Origin: Micromonospora profundi
Lineage (GTDB): Bacteria; Actinomycetota; Actinomycetes; Mycobacteriales; Micromonosporaceae
Length of the DNA: 64,000 nt
Assembly (NCBI RefSeq): GCF_011927785.1
Contig: NZ_JAATJK010000001.1
Span: forward strand, 4,249,001 to 4,313,000
Direction of reading: 5' to 3'
The notes under the pieces are model-generated. The model made no database searches, was not told the origin of the DNA, and saw only the letters and a program-made list of their open reading frames with translations. Made by a program: the position numbers and the translations under genes. Below, one piece after another: positions 50,239-58,311 of this stretch; position 1 is the first letter of the stretch, and every line of letters starts with the position of its first letter.

Positions 50239-51414
50239 TCAGCCAGCGCCGGGTGCCGGGCAGGGCACCGAAGGCGCGTCCGCCGTCGGGAGGGTGACCG
50301 TCACCTCCAGGCCGCCGCCGGGCTGGGCGATCACCTTGACGGTGCCTCCGTGCGCCTGGCAGACCGCCCGCACGATCGACAGTCCCAGACCCGAGCCGCG
50401 CGCGCCGGTGCGTTCCCGCCCACCGCGCCGGAACGGCTCGAACAGCCCCGGCACGTCGGCCTGGTCCACCTCGAACCCGGTGTTGCCCACCACCAGCCAG
50501 GAGCGCTGGCCGTCGGTGCCGGTACGCACCCAGAGCCGGCCGTGCAGATGGTTGTAGCGGACGGCGTTCTCGATGAGGTTGCCGGCGAGCCGGTCGAGCA
50601 GCCCTGGGTCTCCGACCACTGGCGCGGGCTCCAGCGACGTCTGCACGCGCAGGCCGATCCGCTCCACCTCACGGCGCACCGCGGACAACGCGTTGGCGGT
50701 GCCCGTGGCGAGGTCGCATTCGGTGCGTCGGCCGAGCCGCCGCCCGGCCTGTGCCTCGCTGCGCGCCAGCACCAGCAGCGCGTCGACAAGGCCGTTGGCC
50801 CGCTCGGAGGCGTCGCGCACCACTGTCGCCATCCGGCGGTATTCGGCGGTGTCCGCGTCGTCGTCGCTGAGCGTCACGTCGATCTCGGTCCGCATGACGG
50901 CAAGCGGGGTACGCAGCTCGTGCGAGGCGTTCGCCACGAATCGCTTCTGCGCCTCGAACGCCGACGCGATCCGGTCCAGCATGGCGTCGAAGGTCTTGGC
51001 CAGCTCGGCCACCTCGTCGTCGGCACCCGAGTAGCCGATCCGCTGGTCCAGGGTGGCCTCGCCGAGCCGCTGCGCGGTAGCGGTGACCTGGTGCAGCGGG
51101 CGCAGAGCCCGGCCGGCCACCGCGTACGCACCGGCCACCCCGACGACGCTGATCGCCAACAGCGCGACGAGGCCCTTGGCCAGCAGTTCTCCCGAGGCGG
51201 CGTCGACAAGTTGACGCTGCCACTGGGCGGCGTCCATCGACCGACCGTCGGAGAGCAGCACAGTCGTGCCGGGCAGCAGTTCGTCGGTGGGTCGCAGCGC
51301 GTCGCGGACCAGCAGCCAGGCCAGCAGCACCAGGATCGCGCCCGCGCCGACAAGCAGCACGCCGTTGAGCAGTGTCAGCCGCAACCGAAGTGTGGGCCGC
51401 AACCGGCGACTCAC
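50239..51414 (-). CDS. two-component sensor histidine kinase
   Basis: 391 residues. First helix LLNGVLLVGAGAILVLLAWLL, a short outer loop (about 35-75), second helix GLVALLAISVVGVAGAYAVA, HAMP (RALRPLHQVTATAQRLGE), then the H box SHELRTPLAV with the phosphorylated His near 163, N box NLIENAVRYN, G boxes GNTGFEVD and RGSGLGLSIV. The small outer domain of about 40 residues suggests sensing in or near the membrane. It follows the response regulator by 46 bases in the same operon. Confidence 0.94.
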   Translation of the reverse strand: MSRRLRPTLRLRLTLLNGVLLVGAGAILVLLAWLLVRDALRPTDELLPGTTVLLSDGRSMDAAQWQRQLVDAASGELLAKGLVALLAISVVGVAGAYAVAGRALRPLHQVTATAQRLGEATLDQRIGYSGADDEVAELAKTFDAMLDRIASAFEAQKRFVANASHELRTPLAVMRTEIDVTLSDDDADTAEYRRMATVVRDASERANGLVDALLVLARSEAQAGRRLGRRTECDLATGTANALSAVRREVERIGLRVQTSLEPAPVVGDPGLLDRLAGNLIENAVRYNHLHGRLWVRTGTDGQRSWLVVGNTGFEVDQADVPGLFEPFRRGGRERTGARGSGLGLSIVRAVCQAHGGTVKVIAQPGGGLEVTVTLPTADAPSVPCPAPGAG

Positions 51415-51460
51415 CGTACGACCTCGGTCCGCGACCGCGGACCCGGCTCGCCCGTCGCGC

Positions 51461-52129
51461 TCACACGCCCACCTCCGAGGTGCGGTAACCCGCGCCCACG
51501 ACCGTCTCGATGAGCGGCGGATCGCCGAGCTTCTTGCGCAGCGTCATCACAGTGACCCGGACGATTGTGGTGAACGGGTCGGTGTTGGCGTCCCAGACCC
51601 GCTCCAGCAGCTCCTCGCTGGAGACCACCGCGCCGCGCGCCTTGAGCAGCTCGCTGAGCACCCCGAACTCCTTGTTCGTCAGGTCGATCGGCACGCCGGC
51701 CCGGGTGGCGACCCGGCGGGCCGGGTCGAGCACGAGGTCGGCGAGTTCGAGCACCGGCGGCGCGGCGGGGGTGGCCCGCCGGCCGAGCGCCTGCACCCGG
51801 GCGACCAGCTCGTCGAAGGCGAACGGTTTCGGCAGGTAGTCGTCCGCGCCGAGCTGCAACCCCTCCACCCGGTCGGCCACCGTGCCGCTCGCCGTCAGCA
51901 TCAGCACCCGGGTCAGCGCGCCGGAGGCGGCCAGCTCGGCGCAGATCTGGTCGCCGTGCACGCCGGGCAGGTCGCGGTCGAGCACGACCACGTCGTACCG
52001 GGTCACGAACGCCGCCTCCTGGCCGGCGTCACCGTCGTACGCCACGTCGACCGCCATGCCCCGCTTGCGCAACCCGCGCGCGATCGCGTCGGCGAGGTTG
52101 CGCTCGTCCTCCACCACCAGTACCCGCAT
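51461..52129 (-). CDS. OmpR-type response regulator
   Basis: 222 residues. Receiver domain MRVLVVEDERN with acidic pair, phospho-acceptor Asp51 in VVLDRDLPG, Thr in MLTASG and Lys in YLPKPF; the C-terminal winged helix has LTNKEFGVLSELLKARGAVV, SSEELLERVWD and TVMTLRKKLGDPPLIETVVG. It is 124 bases downstream of a propeller gene on the same strand. Its upstream sequence and first codons are repeated in a relic at 53.6 kb. Confidence 0.95.
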   Translation of the reverse strand: MRVLVVEDERNLADAIARGLRKRGMAVDVAYDGDAGQEAAFVTRYDVVVLDRDLPGVHGDQICAELAASGALTRVLMLTASGTVADRVEGLQLGADDYLPKPFAFDELVARVQALGRRATPAAPPVLELADLVLDPARRVATRAGVPIDLTNKEFGVLSELLKARGAVVSSEELLERVWDANTDPFTTIVRVTVMTLRKKLGDPPLIETVVGAGYRTSEVGV

Positions 52130-52253
52130 ACCCGGCCTCCTCGCTGCTGACCACCGACAACCTAGTGCCGGCCGGCAAACCATCGTCCCTCGACGCCCGC
52201 GTCGGTCACCGTTGCGGCGGTACGGGCTGCTCGCCCACCCGGGCAACCGGTGA

Positions 52254-53534
52254 TCAGTCGGGCAGGTTCCACAACTGGTACGAGCTGTTCGCGATCGCGC
52301 ACAGCACGTGATCCGTGATGGCCTGACATTCCCCTGTGGCGTGCGGCAGGACGTCCAGGACCCGTACCTCCCCGGCGCGGGCGTCCAACTCTCCGACGAG
52401 CAGCCCGCCGTCGGGATGCCCACGTAAACCGACCATCCGGCGGGCGTCGTCGACCTGGTACAGCTCCCATCGACCCAGGTCGGCCAGCTCCTCGCCGGTC
52501 AGCGCATCGACAACGAGGTACTGCACCATCGGACCGGAACCGCTGACGCTCACCATCAGCCTGCCGTCGTACGGCCAGCCCCACGACCAGCGGTCGCTAC
52601 GCCAACGCAACCCACCGGTCTCGGGGTCGATCGCCAGTAGTTCACCCCCACCTGTGCGTATACACAGAACGGGGCCACAGTCCGCCGCGAACTCGACCGG
52701 GCCGGTCGTACGTGTCCAGCGCCGGTCCAGCCCGTCCAGCCCGTACGCGGTGACAGTGGCCGAGCCTCTGTCGACGGCCAGCAGCAGGTCTTCCATCACC
52801 TCAAGCCCGAGCGGTCCATCGTTGGGTGGGAGCAGGCTGGCACTGGCCAGCACGGCGCCGGTGCTCGCCTCGCGTACCTCGACCGGCGCGTTCACCGGGT
52901 TGAGCACCACCCGGTCCACCCCGTGCCCGGTGTCGCGGAAGCTGATCTGGGCACTTGTGGGCGGCAACCGCCAGCGCACGGTGCCGCAGCAGGGATCGAC
53001 AGCACGCAGGCTGCTCACCTCGGTCTGGCCGCCGGAATGCAGCAGCAGGTTGCCGTCAGCCGACGCGATGGCCCTGCCCGGCTGCTGCCACCGGAACGCC
53101 CCGGTCGCCCGGTCCAGCGCCACGGTGAGCGTGTCCCGGCCCACCGGCCCGATCTCGTAGCCGGTGACCAGCAGCATCCGGGCCAGCGGCGTGATACGCC
53201 AGGACCGGGCCTCGGCCGACAACGGCGCCTGCCAGGCCGGTGCGCCGCCGGGCAGCCGGTACGCGGCCAGCCGCCCCTGCCGCGTCGATGTGTTTGCCGG
53301 CTCGACGATCAGGAAGAGGTCGCCGTCGACAAGCGCGTCGGCGCCGAGCCGAGCCGGCAGGGTCACCACGGTCCGGCGAGGCGGTAGCGCGGCACCGGCG
53401 GCGACGGTGACCAACACGAGCAACAGGACCAGCGCGCAGCGCAGCCGCCGGTCGTTGGCACGGGGTGGGCGGGGCAACAGGTCCGGGTCCGGACCGTGCC
53501 GCAACTCGCCGAGGTCGATCACCGGACCGGTCAC
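52254..53534 (-). CDS. membrane-anchored beta-propeller (PQQ-like repeat) protein A
   Basis: 426 residues from the GTG at 53534, which matches the start of the paralogues (VTGPVIDLGELRHGPD). A cytoplasmic head of about 40 residues, one membrane helix (CALVLLLVLVTVAAGAALP), then about 350 residues of PQQ-type repeats with GAFRWQQPG, CCGTVRWRLPP, GLRWRSDRW, typical of an eight-bladed propeller, and Cys pairs. Function unknown; such domains often bind partners at the cell surface. Its GTG overlaps the TGA of a relic ORF, as the other copies overlap each other. It lies directly upstream of the two-component genes. Confidence 0.82.
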   Translation of the reverse strand: MTGPVIDLGELRHGPDPDLLPRPPRANDRRLRCALVLLLVLVTVAAGAALPPRRTVVTLPARLGADALVDGDLFLIVEPANTSTRQGRLAAYRLPGGAPAWQAPLSAEARSWRITPLARMLLVTGYEIGPVGRDTLTVALDRATGAFRWQQPGRAIASADGNLLLHSGGQTEVSSLRAVDPCCGTVRWRLPPTSAQISFRDTGHGVDRVVLNPVNAPVEVREASTGAVLASASLLPPNDGPLGLEVMEDLLLAVDRGSATVTAYGLDGLDRRWTRTTGPVEFAADCGPVLCIRTGGGELLAIDPETGGLRWRSDRWSWGWPYDGRLMVSVSGSGPMVQYLVVDALTGEELADLGRWELYQVDDARRMVGLRGHPDGGLLVGELDARAGEVRVLDVLPHATGECQAITDHVLCAIANSSYQLWNLPD

Positions 53535-53650
53535 GGCCGAGACCGCCAGAACGCGGCCGAGCCGTCGGGTCGCCGGCAGCGCAGGGCCAGAAGGGACGCC
53601 TGGCAACTACCGGCGACGCCGGGCAGCCGGTCCTCCACCGGTAACCGCAT
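53531..53650 (-). pseudogene. hybrid relic: response-regulator start fused to propeller 3' end
   Basis: A 39-residue frame begins MRLPVEDRLPGVAG after GGAGGGCGGG. The first codons and the 60 bases before them (to about 53716) closely match the region before and including the response-regulator start (52129-52190). The rest, LPGVAGSCQASLLA to RRPDGSAAFWRSRP, matches the end of propeller protein C (LPGVAGGCQAAL, RRLDGSTALWRLHR). It is best explained as the remains of a duplicated unit fused by deletion. The TGA overlaps the GTG of protein A. Confidence 0.75.
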
Positions 53651-53730
53651 CCCGCCCTCCTCGCCGCCGACCGCCGGCAATCTGTCGCCGGCCGACAACC
53701 ATCGTCCCCCGTCGATCGGCTCGCCGCTTG

Positions 53731-55020
53731 TCAGACGGGCAACCGCCACAGCGCGAAGGAGGCATCCTGCCTACGGCAGAGCAGCTGTCCGGTGACCACC
53801 GCCTGGCACTCGCCGGCCGTGTCCGGCAGTACGTCCAGCAACCGGACAGTTCCCGCCCGGACGTCCAGGTCAGCGACGAGCAGACCGCCGTCGGGATGCC
53901 TGCGTACGCCGATGGTCGGGCCGCCCCACGGGAACTGGGCCAGCTCCCAGCGGCCCAGATCGGCGAGCATCCGGCCGGTCTGCGGGTCGAGCACTGAGAG
54001 CTGCTCCGCACCCGGCCCGGCGCTGCTCACAGTGGTGGCCAGCAACCGGCCGGCCGACGGCCAGACCCACGCCCAGCGGTCGCTGCCCCAGAGCCGCCGA
54101 CCGGTCGCGGCGTCGACGACCCGCAGCCCACCGGAGCGGTTCTGGAGGCAGACGGCGGTGCCGCAGTCCGACGCGTACAGCGCCTCGTCGGCGGGTGTGC
54201 GCCAGCGCTGGTCCAGCCCGTCCAGCCCGTACGCGGTGATCATCGTCGGGGACCCACCGAAGGTGAGCAGCAGGTCGTCCACGATCTGCACACCCGTGTG
54301 CGCCCCGCTGACGGTCGCCGCCAGCTCGGTGCGGGCCAGCACGGCGCCTGTGGTCCCGTCGAGGACCTCGATGGGTCCGTTCGCGTGGCTGAGCACCACC
54401 CGGTCCACGCCGTGCTCGCCGTCGCGGAAGCTGAACTCGCCGCCCGCGACGATGGGCACCTGCCAGCGCACGGTGCCGCAGCACGGGTCGAGAGCCCGTA
54501 GGGTGCCCCCATCGTCGCCGACGGAGTGCAGCAGCAGGTTGCCGTCGGCGAGCAGGCTGGGGCTGCCGGGCTGCTGCCAGCGGTACGCCCCGGTCCGGCG
54601 ATCCAGCGCCACGGTGAGCGTTCCCCGCCGGTCCGGGCCGGTCTCGTGCCCGGTGGCCAGCAGCATGTCGCCCTGCTGGGCGATGCCCCAGTAGCGGCCC
54701 TCCGCAGGCAGCGAAGCCTGCCAGGCCGGCTCGCCGCCGGGCAGCCGGATGGCGGTCAACCGCCGCTGCGCCGACGGCCCGCTGAGCGGCTCGACGAGCA
54801 CGAAGAGGTCACTGGTGACCAGGGCGTCGGCGCCGAGGCGGCCCGGCAGCGCCAACACCTCACGCCGGGGGTGCGGCCCCGCGCCGGCCAGGCTGACAAG
54901 CAGAAGCAGCAGGACCACTGCGCAGCGCAGGGGTCGCCCCTTGTCCAGTGGCGGGCGGGGCAGCCGGTCGTCGTCCGGCCCGTGCCGCAGCTCGCCGAGG
55001 TCGATCAGCGGGCCGGTCAC
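53731..55020 (-). CDS. membrane-anchored beta-propeller protein B
   Basis: 429 residues from the GTG at 55020, whose first bases overlap the TGA of protein C (GTGA). Same plan as A: head with VTGPLIDLGELRHGPD, membrane helix (CAVVLLLLLVSLAGAG), propeller repeats GAYRWQQPGS, CCGTVRWQVP, GRRLWGSDRWAW. It is close to A along its length (for example DGNLLLHS, HGVDRVVL and AYGLDGLD in both), so A and B are the most recent duplicates. Confidence 0.82.
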   Translation of the reverse strand: MTGPLIDLGELRHGPDDDRLPRPPLDKGRPLRCAVVLLLLLVSLAGAGPHPRREVLALPGRLGADALVTSDLFVLVEPLSGPSAQRRLTAIRLPGGEPAWQASLPAEGRYWGIAQQGDMLLATGHETGPDRRGTLTVALDRRTGAYRWQQPGSPSLLADGNLLLHSVGDDGGTLRALDPCCGTVRWQVPIVAGGEFSFRDGEHGVDRVVLSHANGPIEVLDGTTGAVLARTELAATVSGAHTGVQIVDDLLLTFGGSPTMITAYGLDGLDQRWRTPADEALYASDCGTAVCLQNRSGGLRVVDAATGRRLWGSDRWAWVWPSAGRLLATTVSSAGPGAEQLSVLDPQTGRMLADLGRWELAQFPWGGPTIGVRRHPDGGLLVADLDVRAGTVRLLDVLPDTAGECQAVVTGQLLCRRQDASFALWRLPV

Positions 55021-56291
55021 CTGTGTAACCGCCACAGCGCCGTCGAGCCGTCGAGGCGCCGACAGAGCAGCACCGGCAGCGCCGCCTGGCACCCGCCGGC
55101 CACCCCCGGCAGGATGTCCAGGGTCCGCGCCCGGCCGGCGGCCAGGTCCAGTTCGGCGACCACGAGCCGACCGTCGACAGTCGACCGTATGCCGATCAGG
55201 TCGTCGTCCCTGCGCAGGCGGCTCACCAGCCCCCACTGGCCCAGATCCGTCCGCTCCTGCCCGCTCGTCGCGTCGCGTACCGCGTACCGCTGGTCGCGCC
55301 CCATCATCAACATCCGGTCCTGCCGGACGTCGGCAAGCATGTCCGGACCGGGATAGGCCCATCGGACGCCGCCGGTGGTGGCGTCGATGGCCTGCAGGCC
55401 GCCGGTCTGCTGGCCCGCGCAGAGCAGATCCGCGCAGGCCACCAACCAGGCCACCAGTGGCACCGGGGACGTCCACATCGGTGCGATGTCGGGAAGGCTG
55501 TAGGCGACAAGCCGGGTGCTGCCGGGCGGGACGAGCAACACCAGGTCGCCTACGACCTGCACCCGCTGGAACGCCGACCGGTCACCGGGCAGCGTGTCGA
55601 CGCTCCGCAGCAGGGTGCCGGTGCCGGCGTCGTACACCTGTAGTTCGCCGGTCGGCTGGACGACCACTACCTGGTCGACCCGGCCGTCGCGCTCGTGGTA
55701 GTCGGGGCTGCCGGGTGGGACGGGCACCGACCAGAGCACCCGGCCGGTGTCGGGCGCCACCCGGCTCACCGTGCCCGGCGCGTCGTCCGCGTCGTCCACG
55801 AGAAGCAGGCCGCCGTCGACAGTCCACTGGACGAGCCCCGGATGGTGCCAGCGCCGCTGCCCCGTGGCGACGTCGAAGGCTGTGGTCTCCAGCACCTCGG
55901 CGGTGTTGGCCCCGACGGCCAGCAGCAACCCGCGCTCCGCCCACACGGCCAGGTAGTCACCGCTTCGTGCCAGCGGCACCCGCCACCGGCGCCGCACGCT
56001 CTGCTCGCCGGTCGCCGAGGGCAGTGTGTACGCCGTGAGGTACCGCTCGCCGTCAGGTGTGGTCGGGTCGACCACGACGACGCCGTCATCGGTGAGGTAC
56101 GCCGAAGCGTCCGGCACGGTCGGCACCGACGTCACCGCCCGGCGGGGCACCGGTGCCCCGCCTGCGAGCACGAGCAGGGTCAGCAGCAGTACGCCGGTGC
56201 TGCGCAGCGGTCGGCCGGCGGCGCGCGGCCGGCGGGGCGGCGGTATCGATGTCGGCTCGTCCCGGACCTCGCCCAGCTCGATGATCGACAA
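55017..56291 (-). CDS. membrane-anchored beta-propeller protein C, first of the array
   Basis: 424 residues if started at the TTG at 56291, which has GGAGGGA six bases before it and gives LSIIELGEVRDEP, matching the heads of A and B; an upstream in-frame ATG at 56366 would add 25 unmatched residues. Membrane helix STGVLLLTLLVLAGG and propeller with GQRRWHHPG, GRVLWSVPVP, GVRWAYPGPD follow. It lacks the CCGTVRW motif and is the most diverged of the three. It ends RRLDGSTALWRLHR and overlaps gene B. Confidence 0.8.
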   Translation of the reverse strand: MSIIELGEVRDEPTSIPPPRRPRAAGRPLRSTGVLLLTLLVLAGGAPVPRRAVTSVPTVPDASAYLTDDGVVVVDPTTPDGERYLTAYTLPSATGEQSVRRRWRVPLARSGDYLAVWAERGLLLAVGANTAEVLETTAFDVATGQRRWHHPGLVQWTVDGGLLLVDDADDAPGTVSRVAPDTGRVLWSVPVPPGSPDYHERDGRVDQVVVVQPTGELQVYDAGTGTLLRSVDTLPGDRSAFQRVQVVGDLVLLVPPGSTRLVAYSLPDIAPMWTSPVPLVAWLVACADLLCAGQQTGGLQAIDATTGGVRWAYPGPDMLADVRQDRMLMMGRDQRYAVRDATSGQERTDLGQWGLVSRLRRDDDLIGIRSTVDGRLVVAELDLAAGRARTLDILPGVAGGCQAALPVLLCRRLDGSTALWRLHR

Positions 56292-56386
56292 CGACCGTCC
56301 CTCCGTGGCGGGGTGCGGCCTACCAGGTTCCCCGGCAAACCGGCCGCTGCCGTACCGGCCCGGCAAATGCGACGCAACCGCGCCTG

Positions 56387-56392
56387 TACGAT
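56387..56392 (+). promoter_or_regulatory. -10 box (TACGAT) before the first polytopic membrane protein
   Basis: TACGAT ends eight bases before the GTG at 56401, supporting a short-leader or leaderless start. Confidence 0.4.
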
Positions 56393-56400
56393 GGCGCGTC

Positions 56401-58290
56401 GTGGCTGTGCCGGTGGTAGACCCCTCGCTGAATCCCGTGACCGACGCCGACCCGGCCGAGGTCGAGCCGACACGGCGGCCTCGACGCCGCCCGGCCCGAA
56501 CCGACCTGTTGGCCCTCGGAGCCTATGTGCTGCTGGGTGTCTTCGTCTGCCTCAACTACTGGGGTGACGTGACCGGCCGGGTCTCCTCGCACCTGCCGAC
56601 CGACCACAGTTGGTTCGAGTGGCTGTTCGCCCACGGCGCCTACTCGGTCCGGCACCTGGAGAACCCGCTGTTCACGGCCCGTCAGAACGCCCCGGACGGG
56701 GTGAACATGATGGCCAACACCTCGCTGCTCGGTGTGACACTGCCGCTGTCGCCGCTGACAATGCTGTTCGGCCCGCAGGTCACGTACGCCCTCTACCTGG
56801 GCGGAGCCCTGGCGGCCACCGCGGGCACCGCGTACTGGATGCTCTCCCGGCACCTGGTGAAGTCCCGGGCTGCTGCCTTCGTGGGTGGCGCGTTCCTCGG
56901 TTTCGCGCCGGGTGTCGTCCACCACGCGAACGGCCAGCCCAACTTCGTGTCCAACTTCCTGTTGCCGCTGATCGTGGTGCGGGTGCTGCGGCTGGGCGAG
57001 CCGGGCCGGTGGCGGCGCAACGGGCTGGTGCTCGGTGCGCTTGTGGCGTACCAGATCTTCATCAACGAGGAGATGCTGCTCCTCACCGCGCTGGCCTGCC
57101 TGGTCGTCGTGCTGGCGTACGCCGTGCAGCGGCCGGCGGCGGCACGTCGCGCGGCAGGTCCGTTCCTGGGCGGGCTCGGTGTCGCCGGTGGCCTGGCGCT
57201 GCTGCTGACGGCGTACCCGATCTGGTTCCAGTTCAACGGCCCGCAGTCCTACCGCGGCCTGCAGGGCGGCGTCTTCCACAGCTGGGGCGAGGACCTGGTC
57301 GCGTTCGTCACCTTCGCCCGGGACACCTGGGCCGGTAACCCGGAGGTGGAGAAGACGATCGGGCTGACCGAGCAGAACACCTGGTTCGGGTGGCCACTGG
57401 TGCTGCTGTCGGTGGTGGCGCTCGTGCTGCTGGTGCGCCGCTCGTTGGCCGCCCGGATCATCGCGGTGCTGGTCGTGGTCTTCACGGTGGCCTCGATCGG
57501 GCCGTGGGTGCGCTTCGACGGCGTCGAGACCACGGTGCGCGGCCCGTGGTCGTACGTGTCGGACGACCTGCCGCTTGTCGAGATGATGATGCCGACCCGG
57601 TTGGCGCTTGTGGTGGCCGCCGCGTTGGGCGTACTGCTGGCGCTGACCTGGGACGCGGCGGCCCGGCAGGGGCGTCCGGTGGCCGACCGGCCCGGGGTGC
57701 CGGCCCAGCGCACCGGCGAACCGGCGGCGTCCGACGAGTCGTCCACGCCCGCGCTGTCGCGTCGACGCTGGCTGCGCCCGGTGGGGTACGCGGCGGTCGC
57801 GCTCGCCGTGCTGCCGCTCTTTCCCCGGCCGCTGCCGGCACAGCCGGTGGACCCGCCGCCGAACTTCATCACCGCCGGCGGCTGGCGCCCCTACGTGCCG
57901 GAGGGCCGGACCCTCGTGCCGGTGCCGATCCCGAGCAACGTGCACGGCCTGTCGACGCTGCGGTGGAGTGCGCTGACCGGGCACGAGTTCCCCATCCCGG
58001 GCGGCTACTTCATCGGCCCGAACGAGCTGGGCGAAGGTGTCTTCGGCGCTCCGAACCGGCCTACCAGCACTCTCATCTACTCCACGATGGACGCTGGTGC
58101 GGTGCCGGCGATCACCGACGAGAACCGCCGCCAGGCCGTCGAGGACCTGCGGTTCTGGCGGGCGTCGGTGGTGGTGCTCGGAGCGCATCCGCGTGAGGCG
58201 GTGCTGCGTGAGCTGGTCACCGCCCTGATCGGGCCACCGCAGCGGGTCGACGACGTCTGGGTGTGGGACGTCCGCGCGCTCGTGGGCTGA
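56401..58290 (+). CDS. polytopic membrane protein, GT-C glycosyltransferase-like (paralogue 1)
   Basis: 629 residues with a basic N-terminus and about twelve hydrophobic segments, ending in a soluble domain of about 150 residues. Shared family marks: DHSWFEWLFAHGA in the first outer loop, NAPDGVNMMANTS, an AFVGGAFLGFAPG helix, INEEMLLLTAL, and C-terminal IPGGYFIGPNE and VWVWDVRALVG. The topology and the acidic first loop resemble GT-C lipid-linked sugar transferases, but a confirmed family name is lacking. The GTG at 56401 follows a -10 box. It is convergent with two paralogues. Confidence 0.75.
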   Translation: MAVPVVDPSLNPVTDADPAEVEPTRRPRRRPARTDLLALGAYVLLGVFVCLNYWGDVTGRVSSHLPTDHSWFEWLFAHGAYSVRHLENPLFTARQNAPDGVNMMANTSLLGVTLPLSPLTMLFGPQVTYALYLGGALAATAGTAYWMLSRHLVKSRAAAFVGGAFLGFAPGVVHHANGQPNFVSNFLLPLIVVRVLRLGEPGRWRRNGLVLGALVAYQIFINEEMLLLTALACLVVVLAYAVQRPAAARRAAGPFLGGLGVAGGLALLLTAYPIWFQFNGPQSYRGLQGGVFHSWGEDLVAFVTFARDTWAGNPEVEKTIGLTEQNTWFGWPLVLLSVVALVLLVRRSLAARIIAVLVVVFTVASIGPWVRFDGVETTVRGPWSYVSDDLPLVEMMMPTRLALVVAAALGVLLALTWDAAARQGRPVADRPGVPAQRTGEPAASDESSTPALSRRRWLRPVGYAAVALAVLPLFPRPLPAQPVDPPPNFITAGGWRPYVPEGRTLVPVPIPSNVHGLSTLRWSALTGHEFPIPGGYFIGPNELGEGVFGAPNRPTSTLIYSTMDAGAVPAITDENRRQAVEDLRFWRASVVVLGAHPREAVLRELVTALIGPPQRVDDVWVWDVRALVG

Positions 58291-58311
58291 CGCGCTGCCC
58301 GACGGTCAGCC
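58285..58311. terminator. hairpin containing both convergent stop codons
   Basis: GGCTGAC (58285-58291) pairs with GTCAGCC (58305-58311); each arm holds the TGA of one of the convergent genes, the same design as at 16.46 kb. Confidence 0.5.
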
